From: Eretmocerus hayati
Taxonomy: Eukaryota > Arthropoda > Insecta > Hymenoptera > Aphelinidae
Direction: 5' to 3'
Length of the DNA stretch: 64,000 nucleotides
NCBI GenBank assembly: GCA_029851415.1
Contig: CM056744.1
Coordinates: 118,452,838-118,516,837 of the forward strand
How positions within the stretch are numbered: the first letter of the stretch is position 1; each line of letters opens with the position of its first letter. The translations under genes were made by a program, and so were the position numbers. The notes beneath the pieces were generated by a model. The model ran no database searches. It saw only the letters and a list, made by a program, of their open reading frames with translations, and was not told the origin of the DNA. This document shows, in pieces, positions 50,838 to 62,945 of the stretch.

Positions 50838-51639
50838 TACTTGAAAAATTCAGACTCGATTGAGAGAATTTAGTTTTCATAGAACTAGTGTATTATTCTT
50901 CTCAAAAAATTGAAGTACACATGACCAATTTCCCGGCAACTGACTTACCAAAATTAGTATTTTCGTGTTGATTTTCCCAAGCATGACTATTCCGAATCCG
51001 ATTTTTCCGCGTTTCAATCAACTTCTCGGATACACTATTACAATTCAACTTGTAGGTAAAGCCACCCTGACCAATCTTCAGATGAATTCGAATAAAATTG
51101 AGGAGAATGTCACTTGATTTGAGTAGAATATGATGAAATTCTGATCCAGTGCATTAGGACAATATGGGATGATAAGTCAAATGTGTATATCACGAGCAAT
51201 ATCTTGTATGTAACACAACTGTTCCTCATCAACAAAATCTTGGTTCATCATCAGCTAAAATGTCCTCGGATCAGACTCCATTTCAGTACTTTCCTACCCT
51301 TTCTGTGTGTTTTTTAGTACAGGTTCAGATCGAAATGATGTTTGCCAATAACTAAGTAATTGGAACTGATTATATTTATTAATCTGGTTCGTTTTGTGAG
51401 AACCCTCAATAGCGAATGCAGTTACGATGGAATAATTTTGAGGGGCAGTTCTGTTCACAATTTACACAGTATTGTTCACGATTAGTACCAGTGTACTAAT
51501 CGTTTGGCCCGTGTATGAGCAAATTTGGAAAATTCGAAAGAATGACTATTTGAAAAACTGGATTCGGAGAAAAAAAGTCAAGAGAACAGATTCGGAATAG
51601 AATAATCTTCCTCGCTGGAAGATTGAAAAATACGTCTAC

Positions 51640-51900
51640 AGGTCCCGTATTATAAATTTGACGGTAAAATTTGCCGGTATAGGTTGGCGCTGTGCCGGTA
51701 ACCTGTAAAATTTGCCTCTGCTGCTACAGTTCGCCGGTGCGGTTAGCCGTATTCTCGTTGCCGATATGGCGTTTGCCGTAAAGAATAAGGCCAAATAACC
51801 GTCTCGCCAAACTGCAACAACATTGGCAAATTTTAAAGGTTACCGACAGAGCGCCACCGATGCTGGTGAATTTTACCGTCAAATTTATAATACGGTCCCT
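51640..51900. mobile_element. MITE, GTATTCTAAATTTTGCGG family, diverged
   Basis: The ends GGTCCCGTATTATAAATTTG and near-complement vary the family terminus by a few bases. The inner GGTAACCTGTAAAATTTGCC and GCGCCACCGATGC blocks match 2497-2786. Confidence 0.75.
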
Positions 51901-51930
51901 ATGTACAACTCTGAAACAAAATCACTAACC

Positions 51931-52265
51931 AGGGGAGTGTTCCAGATCCGGATTACGGATTCGGCTGAAGCTCTGAGAATAGTCTCCTTTTAGTGCCAAA
52001 AGATGGAACCCAAAATTCAAAATTATAGACCCTCATGCTCAAGTTTTTCCGAGCTACAGCCAAGGACATTTGCATTGCCCATGTAGACCCATGTAAAAAA
52101 TCATACATATAAGTATACCTGCAATTTTAATGTCCTTGGCTGTAGCTCGGAAAAGCTTGAGCGTTAGGGTCTGATATAATCTCGGGTTTCGTATTTTGGC
52201 GCTGAAAGGATACTATTTCCCAAAGTTTCAGCCGTATCCGTGACCTTGATCTGGAACACCCTCGT
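51931..52265. mobile_element. Fold-back MITE, GTGTTCCAGATC ends
   Basis: Arms of about 140 bases (51931-52075 and 52130-52265) pair through GTGTTCCAGATC, CGGATNCGGCTGAA and CCGAGCTACAGCCAAGGACA, with a 55-base spacer. It shares no ends with the other families. The left part of the minus-strand frame at 52127-52513 reads through it. Confidence 0.7.
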
Positions 52266-55200
52266 GGTAAGTCTCTTTCTTTCAACTGTTGATCGTTGAG
52301 GACCACGAGATTTTTCATCTCTCCTAGTTTGCGGGAGAGGAGAGGAGGGGGGGGGGCTTGTATAGACCTCTGAGAAGATCTCTCCGGATTTTCAGAGAGA
52401 TCTTCGTCATGGTTTTTGAATGGCGGTGGATTTCGCGTCATATCGCAACCGGCTCGAGCATGAGGAAATGGAGAGATCGAGTACAATTCTACACGTTTCG
52501 TTTTTATGGGCATAAAAAATAACCTACCAGAGTGACATCGGTGAAAGATTCTCTCGAGGAAGTTATTAGATTACGCGTAATCCGAAGATTTTTGCTTCAT
52601 CAGTCTTACTTAGCTGGGAAATACCGAACAACAAAGCGAATTTGAACGTATATATTGTTGTTTGATCGATTCCATAACCCTATATTTTAGCTCGGTAAAA
52701 TCGACGATTCTGTCACCAATTAACTCAAGAACGAGAATTTTTTGGGCTTTATGATAATAGAGACATTTGTTCAGCTCATCGAGATCCAGCGACTGATTGC
52801 CGACCCAGTCAAATTCACTGAAAGCCAAAATCCTATTATTTATGGCAATGTCCTTTGCAAATGTGCAAAAGTTACTTTTCAGCATAACGGACTCTAAAAA
52901 TTGTCCGCATACCTCTCAGAATGCTCCATTGAAGATTGCTTTCCAGTGTCAAATATGTTGTCAACACCAATTATTAAAGATCAATGGAAATAACTCCACG
53001 CGATACCGCCTTTCAACTGGTCTATAGGCAGACGGAATATGAACCTCTTATTCTTATCAACACTTTTTTCTAAGAATTTTTTACAACATTTAAAAATTGC
53101 ATGTATGCAGAATACACACCCTCATATTTCTGACTGATGAGGATTTTTAATGGAAATAGATGAAATCACTCTGTCAACCACATGTGTCTAACGTCATTTT
53201 ATGACGATGCTGTTTCGCCATTGATCGAATCTTAAGGTAGAGAGACTATTCAATTCAAGACCAGTAATTCTAGCCGACCCTGCACTTTACAAAGCTAGTA
53301 TACTTTATCACAAAAAACACACACACATGATGGAGATGAAGATGCTTGGCATCCGAGTAGAAACTAGTGTGAAACTCTGGCTCTTTTCAATGCCTAAAAG
53401 TTGTGGAGTAGAAAAGTTTCAGGTGAATAAGCTTGGCTGACAGTTGTGCCCACGTATATGAATCTACTACATTGACTATGGAAGCGGCAACTCATAGTTT
53501 GCGAACGAGATGCTGAAACTTTAGCAGCAACAGCTGTCTCTGTACAAAGTTGTTGTATGTTTCTGACACAGATTCTCCCACTTTACACTGTGCACACTTT
53601 TCTATCTCCCTCTCTTTTTCGTTTCAATTTGGCAGAGTAGTAATTAAAAAGCCAGATATCTTCTATCTCTATTTGTCCAATTATAATGTTTAGAAATTGT
53701 TGAAACTAGCAGAGGTAAGGGTCGTTTTTACCGTCAAAATATCATCTCCGTGATTTACGTTATTATGAAATTTTGCATATTCTCAGTTACAGTCTCATAA
53801 AAAATTTGCATAAGCTTCTTTCAAAAGCGGGACTCGGAGTGTTTGCGATGAAAAGCTAGCAACGAATTGAATTAAATGAGGGTGACCTTGAGATGTGGCT
53901 CAATATTCTATAGATTTTGCTTCGATCCATACTGGTTTCATCCATCTTACCCAACGTCCATCTCAAATTCAGTTGGCGAATCAATCCTCTTATAAGGACG
54001 AGCTTATGGAAGATGAAGTGGACTCGTAATCTTGCCACCCAGCAAATTTTAATAATCTGCTGACTCGATGCAGAACGATCCTTGCCGCTCATTCTGGGAC
54101 GAGTGGACTTGAGATTTATGAACCAAATGAGATGAAAGGTCTAAACTTCGAGCTCGCTCAAAGCTTATCTAGATTCAATTTTCCTTTGTGCGAGTGAAGT
54201 CCCTTAATATTTCGAGTTCCTTACTTTATGCAAGTCAAACATTTATAGTAATTTGGACTTTACTATTCCCTCTTTTAACTAGATTCTCTCAGAATGTGTG
54301 ACTCTTTATAACATGTTGAGACTGTTCTTATAAACGAGTTTTTCAGAGTCAGAGTGCACTAATTGTAAGAGATTTTATTTTCAGTTCTTGAGGTATATCG
54401 TAGATCATTATTTTGACTGTCTTATCTCATAGAAAACATGATAAACGCGCAAGAAAATTTTTGATAAAAAATTCTGTGCATGACTATAAGATTTACAATG
54501 AAATTTGAGGGAAGAAAGATACAGTTCTAAAAAATGGAATCATACTCCACGTGGGCTCTGAAGAACTCAGTTTGTCGTAAGAATATTTTGGATAATTGGA
54601 GGGCGTGATGGAGGAAAAATTGTTCCAACTCACTTTTTCGTTCACCTTTTAATGGCAAGTGTTCGCACTCTGAATTTGCATCGATATTGAAAATCCATTT
54701 CTCTTTGTGTAAGGATTTAATCTTGCATCCATTGCTGTCGAATCCTTTGAAAACACTCAGTGCTGCAGAAGGACCACTCTTTCTCCACTTATAGCCACAA
54801 ACTGATCAATTACAATCACAAAATTACCAAGTCATTATCACTCCTGCTGCAGATAGAATATCTTATCTCGCACTTTTCACCACACACTACCTAAAAAATC
54901 TTCGAATCTCAATCCTCGCCTAAATAAAATTTTACCAATGCCGATCAGCTCACGCATAAAACCTACTCATCAAAAAATCATTGAAAAATTACATTCGCCT
55001 GAAATACACATCACATCCAAGATGAAACACAACATGATCTCGCAAGCGCGAAAATTCTATCGGAAATCGCTATCATTGTCAACCTTTCAGGTTGAAGCGC
55101 TCGAAGCTTACTGAGCTGCCTTCTCGAGTATACAAGCCGTCGAGTATGCAATGCCCGTGTACCAAAGTATCAGCGTTGCAGCCACGATTTCATTCCACCC

Positions 55201-55318
55201 CTTAGCCCCACCACCACTACCAAAGTCAAAGCCGAGCTTGCGCGCGCCAATCCAAAGCTTTTGGTCCAAACGCGTGTTTTCGGCTTCAGCTCTCGCGCGT
55301 CAGAGATGAATTTCGTTC
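52266..55318. other. Intergenic; a poly-G run and unassigned small frames
   Basis: A run of ten G lies within a GGGAGAGGAG purine tract near 52332-52357. The minus frame at 52610-52885 (91 codons) has no known domain. 55180-55318 is richer in GC and may be leader sequence for the TATA-like tract next to it. No gene is supportable. Confidence 0.45.
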
Positions 55319-55329
55319 TATATATATAT
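55319..55329 (-). promoter_or_regulatory. Possible TATA box, minus strand
   Basis: TATATATATAT lies directly upstream (minus strand) of a GC-richer tract with CTGACGCGCGAGAGC, and a donor-like CTCA|GTAAGC follows about 210 bases on. It could be the promoter and untranslated first exon of the tetraspanin, 7 kb away, but this is speculation. Confidence 0.2.
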
Positions 55330-58300
55330 GGGTAGTGTGGCGGTACTGAAGAATGAGGTGGATACGAAGGTGGTGAAAATTGTGGTTGAGATATTCTATA
55401 CCCCCAAACGTATATGTAGAGTTGAAGGATTTTGGAGAGGGGGAGTGGTAGTATGGATTTAATATCTGCTATGAATGGAGATATGTTCATGCTGGGTGGT
55501 ATACAACGATTCTGGATTGATCTGGTGATGCGAGGAATATCAACGGATGTGCGTTTCATTTTGACTTTGATTCATCGCACGTGGTGTTGGATGGGGTCTA
55601 GATGGGAAATTTCTGTTGATTTTGTTTGGGTCATGGGAGGCTGAGTTAACCTTGAAAATTTCAGAATAGGATATTTACGAGATGTGATATTACCCGGGTC
55701 GACTATTCAGAAAGAAGCTTTTACCGTGTTCGAAATACTCATATCGATACTCTCATATTTATAATCGTCACGGTTTACAGGGTAAATTATTTATACGAGT
55801 GGATCCTCGGCGCAATACCATTCTGCCCTTCAAATGAGTTGCTCTGATTGGTCCCTGAACTCCTGTCCTCATTTGTCTGAAAGGAGATGAGTGCTTTAAC
55901 GTGGATTGAAATGATGCATTCTCCTCGGCTGGGCGGAAAGATTCAATTATTCCTGACATTTTTCGTCTTGAAATTCAATATGGTGATTATTTTGAACTCC
56001 GATAAAATTGCGACTGAGCAGTTTTTCATATGAAAATCGATTCTAGGTCCCATCCATCGATGGAAAAGGGTAATAAAAAGATAAAGATTATTTTCAAGAA
56101 GAGTAATGAAATCTAAAATATATCCTAAATTTCTTTGATTAATATTAATGAATTCTGCTCGTTGCTGATTCTAAATAGCCGCAATTGGATTTTCTTGCTA
56201 ACTTGAATAATTGAGGACAAAAAACTCGAGATGCTCCATTCATTTTCACCAGTTATTCGCGTACTCGACTTGAACCACTAGACTCATTCCCCTCGTTTCA
56301 CAAAATAGCATCCTCTTTACTGTACTTTTTGCCCATTTTTCAGCACGTCGCTTTTCAACCCCTTTTCTGTTTCTCTCCGCATTCTTTCAACGATCTTTTG
56401 TCTCCTCCTTTTTTGTTATCTCTCAACCAACGACCACGTAGCTTGACTCCACTATATGCTTATGCTTGTTCCTCTTGTCATACATACGTACATACCAGTT
56501 GTTTTATTTAGTCCAGGTTCGCTAAATTTCATACGAGTACGCCGTTTGACTCAACATTAAATAATTGAAAACGTAGTTGGGAATATCGACAGTTGCTCTG
56601 AAATAACAAAGCAACAGTTTGTAACCTGTTGAAAAATTCGCCTACTGATCGCTTGTTGTGTGATTGTTTCAAAGATTCAGTCAATGTGGATCCTCCATCA
56701 GTTGATTGTTTCTAATTTTAATGAATTAATACACTACGTTCTATCAACTAATGCATTCGCCAATGCATGCACAAGATCATCATAACTCAATTCAAACAAT
56801 CTTCCTGAGCTGTCCTGATAGGAAGGATGTTAACTTCAAGTTTTGGACCGCTACGATATGTTCTGGAATCTTGAGAGAATTAATCAAAGACGGAATACAA
56901 CATAATTTGATGAACGATGAGTTTCAAGTTGATGAGTTGAGAAGAATTTGTTGGAACTGTCATTTCTGTGACACGGATAAGGGAAAAATTAGTGGTGTTT
57001 CAACACAAAAATTCTCTGAAATTTGAATTATTTTCTTAGTACATAGACTTAGTACTTAGTACATAGTTCTAGATGAGGTTCACCATCACACCAAATCAAT
57101 ACATTGACTCGAAAGTCTATCTTTCCAATTCTCAAGAATTCTTATTCGGTCGGAAGAGTGTGAAAATTCATGAGGAAGTGCATTTATAGGTCTGAAATGA
57201 TAGTTTTAATTGAATAATTTTGATCGCGGATCCATTCAATGAATGAAGCAGACGACGATTTGTTTTATAGAACCATAGATTTGTGTTATCATACCCACAC
57301 ATTCCCGAAAGATGAATTAATGAAGATTACTGAATCAAAAGTGAATTGATAGCGTCTGGACTCTCAGCCATTATTTTAATAACATTCAGTACGTGAAGTG
57401 AGAATCATCGTAGGCAAAAAGAGGCTCCATCCGACTGATCCACGAGCACTCCCCAAGCTATGAGTATCTTTCTCCTTAAGGTGTTGATTTATGAGTAGCC
57501 TCACTTCCTGAGAAAATTTGTACAATATGTGGAGACGTTCCATGAGAAAAATACGAATCTTGTCTGTCATCTTGTTTGTAGTCTTGGACATCGATCAGGG
57601 ATTTTGCATGTTTTTAATTGGCTTAGTACAATAATTTCAGAATCTGAAGTTTGCTACGAGTTGGTGAGCAAGATATGTTTTTAAACGGAAATCATTCCTA
57701 GTTCATCGTTGACATATATTCATGTACGTGCACAGAAAAGATGATGAAGAAAGCAAAGCTGCAAGAGTATACCATCTTCGAAAGGTGATTTCTCCTGGGA
57801 ATGGCTTGTCTTGACATCACGGATATGGGGTGGGTATATCAGTAGATCCGTGGAAACTTGCTCGGAACAAACTCAAAAATGGACGAAATACAAAACTGAG
57901 CTTCTGGGCTCGCAAGATGTGTTTTTTCACTCCTGATCTCATCTATATCCAGGATCAAAACTCAAACATATAGAAAGTTGAAAAAAATTTTTACGTGTTA
58001 AATCCCATAAGAGCTCAGCTTGAAATCGCAAATTGGCCACGGAATTGACGGCCATGGAATTGACATTATTTCATGTTTGATCAGCGAAAACGGATCGGAG
58101 AGTTATCGGATCGCTTTTTCCGCTTATAGGCATTTTTTTGAAGAAGAGCACGCCGCCACTTCTCGGAAGTGAAGCAATGGATGTTTATACCGCAGCTGTT
58201 TGATAGTTTGAAGCGAGAGGATCAAAATGTGCCCATGAGCGAATTCTTACAAGTCGATGATAGACGCTCTCACGCAACACATATTGTCAAAACCGTAATT

Positions 58301-58442
58301 TTGGCGCGAATTGGAGGACACAATGTATGCACAGCGTTAGGTAGGTAAAAGAGCTAGTTGCGACTTCTAAACTATGAAAACATGTTCAAAATATACCCAA
58401 ATTTGATGTCTTCTTGTGGAGGAATCGTTTAGAAGTCGTATA
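55330..58442. other. Intergenic, no gene seen
   Basis: Small frames (55432-55644 plus, 56751-57026 plus, 57376-57591 minus) have no domain or splice context. Nothing else is supportable. Confidence 0.5.
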
Positions 58443-58863
58443 CCCTAGTAAAAATAAGTGCCTCGTGATCATATATGAACATGTTCCCGACCGGACTGTG
58501 GTCATAAATGACCACCTATGACCACGAGGCCTAAGTCATAGGTCGTCATTGGTCTCCATACTTGATCCTAGGGATTCATATTGGAAATGAAGCACTTCAT
58601 TGCCAACTCTAAATGTTTCTCAATCCGAAGCTTCGAAATAAGCGCGCTTGGGGCTCCAACTGCTAGGCCTCCATCCTATATTGAAGATATCATGTACAAG
58701 AACTTGATTACAATACCCTACGGCCATGTACGAGTTAGTTCTGTGTACCTATGACCAACTATGGAGACATAATATTTTCTGAGGTCATAGATGGTCATAG
58801 ATGACCACAATTCGGCTGGGAACATGTTCATATATGATCATGAGGCACTTATTTTTACTAGGG
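58443..58863. mobile_element. TA-flanked fold-back element, CCCTAGTAAAAATAAGTGCC ends
   Basis: 421 bases with TA on both sides. The terminal arms run through GTGCCTCGTGATCATATATG and its complement, and GGTCATAGNTGACCA words repeat inside. The first bases (CCCTRGTARAAAT) are shared with 19292-19419, which marks a family. Confidence 0.8.
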
Positions 58864-61645
58864 TATCTTCATACCATGCACTTGAATGCCGAATTTAGGG
58901 GTGCGGACAGGCCACGGAATCGACATTTCGACCCTTAGTTCACAGATTTCGACCCTTAAACGTCGAGCTAGGTCTATTATGACTTTTTGCTAAGCAAGAG
59001 CACAAAAAAATACACAAGAAACATGTTTTGCACAATCGATTGAGAACGCGTAGATGCGACAACAGGCCGGGACACATTGCGAGCAACTTTTCGCGGATCT
59101 ACTCAGATACTGTGAGGTCGGTTTAGCCTAGATCCCGAGTATCTGATATTATGTTGTGAGTAAATGGCAGATTTTTCGATCATCGCCGAATCATCTTGTA
59201 GACTCATATTCTACCCTGTTCAAGCCATTATTTCTATCCTCAAACCCCTCGGCAGACCGATCTCTTAGGAATAATACAAAAAAATCACCACAGCAGCAGG
59301 TGGAGTTTACCCAAAACATCATTGTTCTCAGAGTTGAATCTCAGAGACTCCGAAATCAGTCCAGCATCCAAAATCTCTTTCAAGAGAAAATCATCACGAG
59401 CTCTGTTACACTCACACCACTCTCGGCGCAATTTCTCATCTACACTCTGTTCACCCTGTCTAGGCTACAAGAGGACGGATCGATAACGAAGCAGCTTGCC
59501 CGATGCCTGTCTGTGTTGGTGCCCGGGCCACCACTACCGGCGTGGCGATGCGTACAGAGGGTGGAACATCTACGTATGCACCGGCTACAAACTGTTGCTC
59601 TTGCGACCAGACTCTCGTCTCTTTTCTCGTCAGTCGTCACTCACGACCTTCCCTTGGACATATAAAAGCACGTGCAAGTATGTAGCTTTGCTTCTCTGAC
59701 GTGCGCAATCCGGAACAACTGTGTCAATGCGGGAAGCCGCTATTTTCATTCATGTCTTCCCTATAAAAATATCATAAACATCAGGTTTACTAACAAATTT
59801 ACGGGTACGTCTACTTTGATCAGTGATATTGTAATTAGCTTAAAATGTTTATTAGGAAGAAAAAATAGGGATCCGATGTATGTTGATTTCGATGGATCTA
59901 GAATTGTGAGCATGAATGCACTGAAATTCGATGCCGAGGCTATCAGAGTGACTGGAGAGTTTGAATGGGCGGAAAGGCTGACCTAGCACTGACTCGTACT
60001 ACTGATGCGTGTTCTCAAGGCTCGCGCTCGCTTGCTCATTCAAACTCGCTCGGCCCAACGATTGTTCCATTTGATCCCGATCCAGCCATTCTCTCGAGAG
60101 TGATTGCAGCGTGCTCTTTCAGTTGGTAAATACTCGACCACAATTCAGAGTAGTATGTTTTGCGAGTCTGGGAAAGTGATGCAAGAGCAAATTTCAACTA
60201 CTGAGTCGAGAACTCGAGTGGGAGATTGGGCATACGGCTGCCGATGAATTTTTGAATTTGCGAATTTCCCACGTGTTTGAATAGAATCATGCTCAACTTC
60301 TGAGTGGATGCGCCTTTTTTATTCTCTTCAAAAATATTTTGGATAGAAAATAGTTGTTCTGATTGTTCATACTTTTACTCAAATTAGCTGATGGGTGGAA
60401 ATTGCTCTTAGTATTCAATCATCTTTTCCACGAAATTTTCACTTGAGCAAATACAAATATAGATGACTTCAAACTGAAAAGTTGAAAAAAGGCAGTTTGC
60501 CATGCACTTCTGCGATATCGGATTGTTTTTAACTTTATGTAGTTGAACAGTTGTCGGTGGATCTTGTAAATACATTCATTACAAAATTCTTCAGCCGACC
60601 AGGATCGATGAAAATTCTCACAGGTCAAGGCCAATCCCTCTTCAAGTCTAGAACCATCGGAATTCCTACAGAAATTGAGAAAATGGTTGCACTGAGAAAC
60701 TTGACAGCTTCATAGGTATGTATCATTAACGAGCTCAAAATTCCTCATAACTTTTGATATCTTCATGAGCAGAAATAATTGAACGAATTTTTTGTAATAC
60801 GTCTATTTATCATTTCTATCGATCTGTCCAATTACGTCAGAGATTCTGTCAGTAGATGAATCTATATTTTTATTCAACGGTTGCTCTACGCATAAATTCA
60901 ACTACACGCGAGAGTCGTCATTTGAAGCTGACTCCGGTATTGTACTTCCCCAATCATACTAAAAATCATGTCAGGAATGAATAAGTATCCTACTCCTCTA
61001 TCATTGGACACCCTATACAAAACTTCACGAGGCTGACTTGAGGGAGAATCATCTCCTAGGGGCCGAAAATTTCGAATCCTAACGCATCAAACGAGGGATT
61101 ATTATCGGATGAGAAAAGAAACACCATCCATATATACGACGCTTTTTCTCCATTATTCGCACGTCTTCGTGTAGCAACGATATCCATAGGGAGAGTCACA
61201 ATCTGCTCCCTCAGAGAAGTTCGAGGGGTGAACTTTTCACCCGGCAGCAGGCCTTGATACCTCACTACCTATAAATAGACCACCCCCATCATCCGATAAA
61301 ACCGGTATGTACGCGGAAATTTATATATATGCTCACAGGCTACGCAAGTAATATTCAAACCTCGTCCGTGTGTACTTTGAACATAATGTATCGGCTTCGC
61401 ATTATATTTAATCGCTCGACGAACGAAACTTTGGATGCTTGAGTTTGAAGCGTATTTATTTTGCTCTTGAAAGTTGATAGCCACAACTCCATCACCTCTT
61501 TGACTCGAGTGTGGGAGGATGCTACCACATTTATTGATTCTTTTTGGTCAAAATTTTATCGCCATCATACTTCAAATGTTCCGAGTTCCTTCAATGGATT
61601 ACTTCAGTCTTGTCGAATCGTTGTTGTGTTTCTTTAATAGTATAT
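58864..61645. other. Intergenic with a possible promoter
   Basis: A 169-codon frame (59156-59665, plus) and overlapping frames sit in a locally GC-richer tract at 59490-59650, but none shows a domain. TATAAAAG at 59661 is a good TATA match on the plus strand; no gene start can be assigned downstream. Confidence 0.4.
59661..59667 (+). promoter_or_regulatory. Possible TATA box
   Basis: TATAAAA preceded by a GC-richer tract. The downstream frame 59672-59986 is unrecognised, so the assignment is weak. Confidence 0.25.
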
Positions 61646-61772
61646 TACGCACCTGCGTCCGCGAGGGGCCGAAAGTGACACATTGCGGCCCGGGTGAGTT
61701 GCCGCACGAGCCGCCAGGCGAGGGCGGCATACCCGTGGCCGCAATGGGTTGCTTTCGTCCCGAGGTGCGTAT
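61646..61772. mobile_element. GC-rich hairpin 1
   Basis: TACGCACCT...AGGTGCGTA bracket imperfect arms containing CATTGCGGCC / GGCCGCAATG. It is far more GC-rich than its surroundings and non-coding. Confidence 0.6.
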
Positions 61773-61777
61773 AGTGC

Positions 61778-62009
61778 TTTTCAGTACACTTTCATCGAAA
61801 TTCTATGGTTTCCGACACGATTTCGGGGCAAAATCCCGCACCGCCGCACAGGTTAGAAAACGTCGGAGCATGCATTGTAGCAGACCGAGGGCGCAGCCCG
61901 AGGTCTGATGCGCATGCTCAGTCGTTTTCTACCCTGGGCGGCAATGCGGGATTTTCTGCCCCGGCATCGGGGCGGAAACCACAGGCTTTCGATGCAAGTG
62001 TACTGAAAA
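61778..62009. mobile_element. GC-rich hairpin 2
   Basis: Perfect 14-base ends TTTTCAGTACACTT / AAGTGTACTGAAAA, then imperfect arms through GGTTTCC, CGGGGCA and GAAAACG to a GC-rich centre with CAGACCGAGGGCGC. It adjoins hairpin 1. The frames at 61519-62101 cross both hairpins and are not genes. Confidence 0.65.
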
Positions 62010-62834
62010 TGTTTATTTTGAAAAGAAGGATGATTCATAATTCCTTTCCTAGAAGTCATTGCGCATCAAGATTGATTGATTTGAAGGTACGACCGTTGTA
62101 AAATTCAAACACAAAAATACGCAATCTCTTCACTTGTATCTATTTATAATAAATTCAGATCGTCTTTTCACGTCTCCGACACGACCCACCTGTAGCTCAC
62201 GCAGGGATACTTTTTTCATGTGAAAAAAGCGCTCTGCGTGAAAAATTCTGCCTGTGCAACATACGTGAGTAGTTTCATAGTTCACGCTATACGGTATGAA
62301 ATAACTTTTATCGTGAAAAGAAAAATTTATTCGACTTTTTTCTGTTATCCATGAAATGCTAAAGCGATAATGTAACAAAACACAATGTCCAACTCAGGTT
62401 TATGATTGATTGCCACGAATAAAGTTATAGTGAACACGTTATGAAATTCCCTCTCGCTGTTAATCATTTCGTTCGCTTGGGCATGGTAATCTTTCATGAT
62501 ATGTTTTGGATAGAGCGAGTTATTGGAAATCTTGTGTCGAGCTTCAGGATAACTTCCATCACATTGATGAGAAGCAAAAACCAGATGCGTATTTAATTTT
62601 CACGTAGTATATACGCGTTGCAGAGAATTAATAAACAAGAATTCATTCGATAAATTTATTTTATTACTTTCTCAACAAAATTCTTTACAATCATGTCACA
62701 CTATATCAACTTTGAAGTATAAAAGTTCAATTGCGATTGATTAAAAATATTAGTAATAAATAACCGTATGATATCGGTCGTAGTATATGACTACACAGGC
62801 CCTCAAAGGCCTAGTTTGAAATTTAAATGCTGGA
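62010..62834. other. Intergenic, no gene seen
   Basis: A minus-strand AATAAA cluster near 62655-62662 could serve the candidate exon to the right. Otherwise nothing is supportable. Confidence 0.45.
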
Positions 62835-62945
62835 TCACGCACGAAACATATCGGGGTTGCTAGAGTCAGTATCAACATTTATGCTAGATTTGCCAGTTTT
62901 TTCAATCAAATTTTGAAGATTGAATGTGAGCTCTGCTTTTAAAAA
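62835..62945 (-). CDS. Candidate terminal exon of an unrecognised gene
   Basis: On the minus strand a strong acceptor (TCTTTCATTTGTTCCAG) precedes 36 codons ending IEKTGKSSINVDTDSSNPDM plus three residues and TGA. Minus-strand AATAAA follows about 175 bases later. The peptide is polar with an acidic end, and the family is not recognised. The rest of the gene would lie to the right, partly outside the window. Confidence 0.33.
   Translation of the reverse strand, partial: FLKAELTFNLQNLIEKTGKSSINVDTDSSNPDMFRA

Noticed and set aside
55170..55559. A 129-codon minus-strand frame rich in Pro and Ser
   Set aside because: It runs through the TATA-like repeat and a GC-rich tract; low complexity rather than a domain.
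57040..57070. CRISPR-like or satellite repeat at the ACTTAGTAC cluster
   Set aside because: Only a few short words repeat, with no regular spacing or repeat length.
59156..59665. A 169-codon plus-strand frame
   Set aside because: Composition shifts mid-frame into a GC-richer tract with other equally open frames; no domain.
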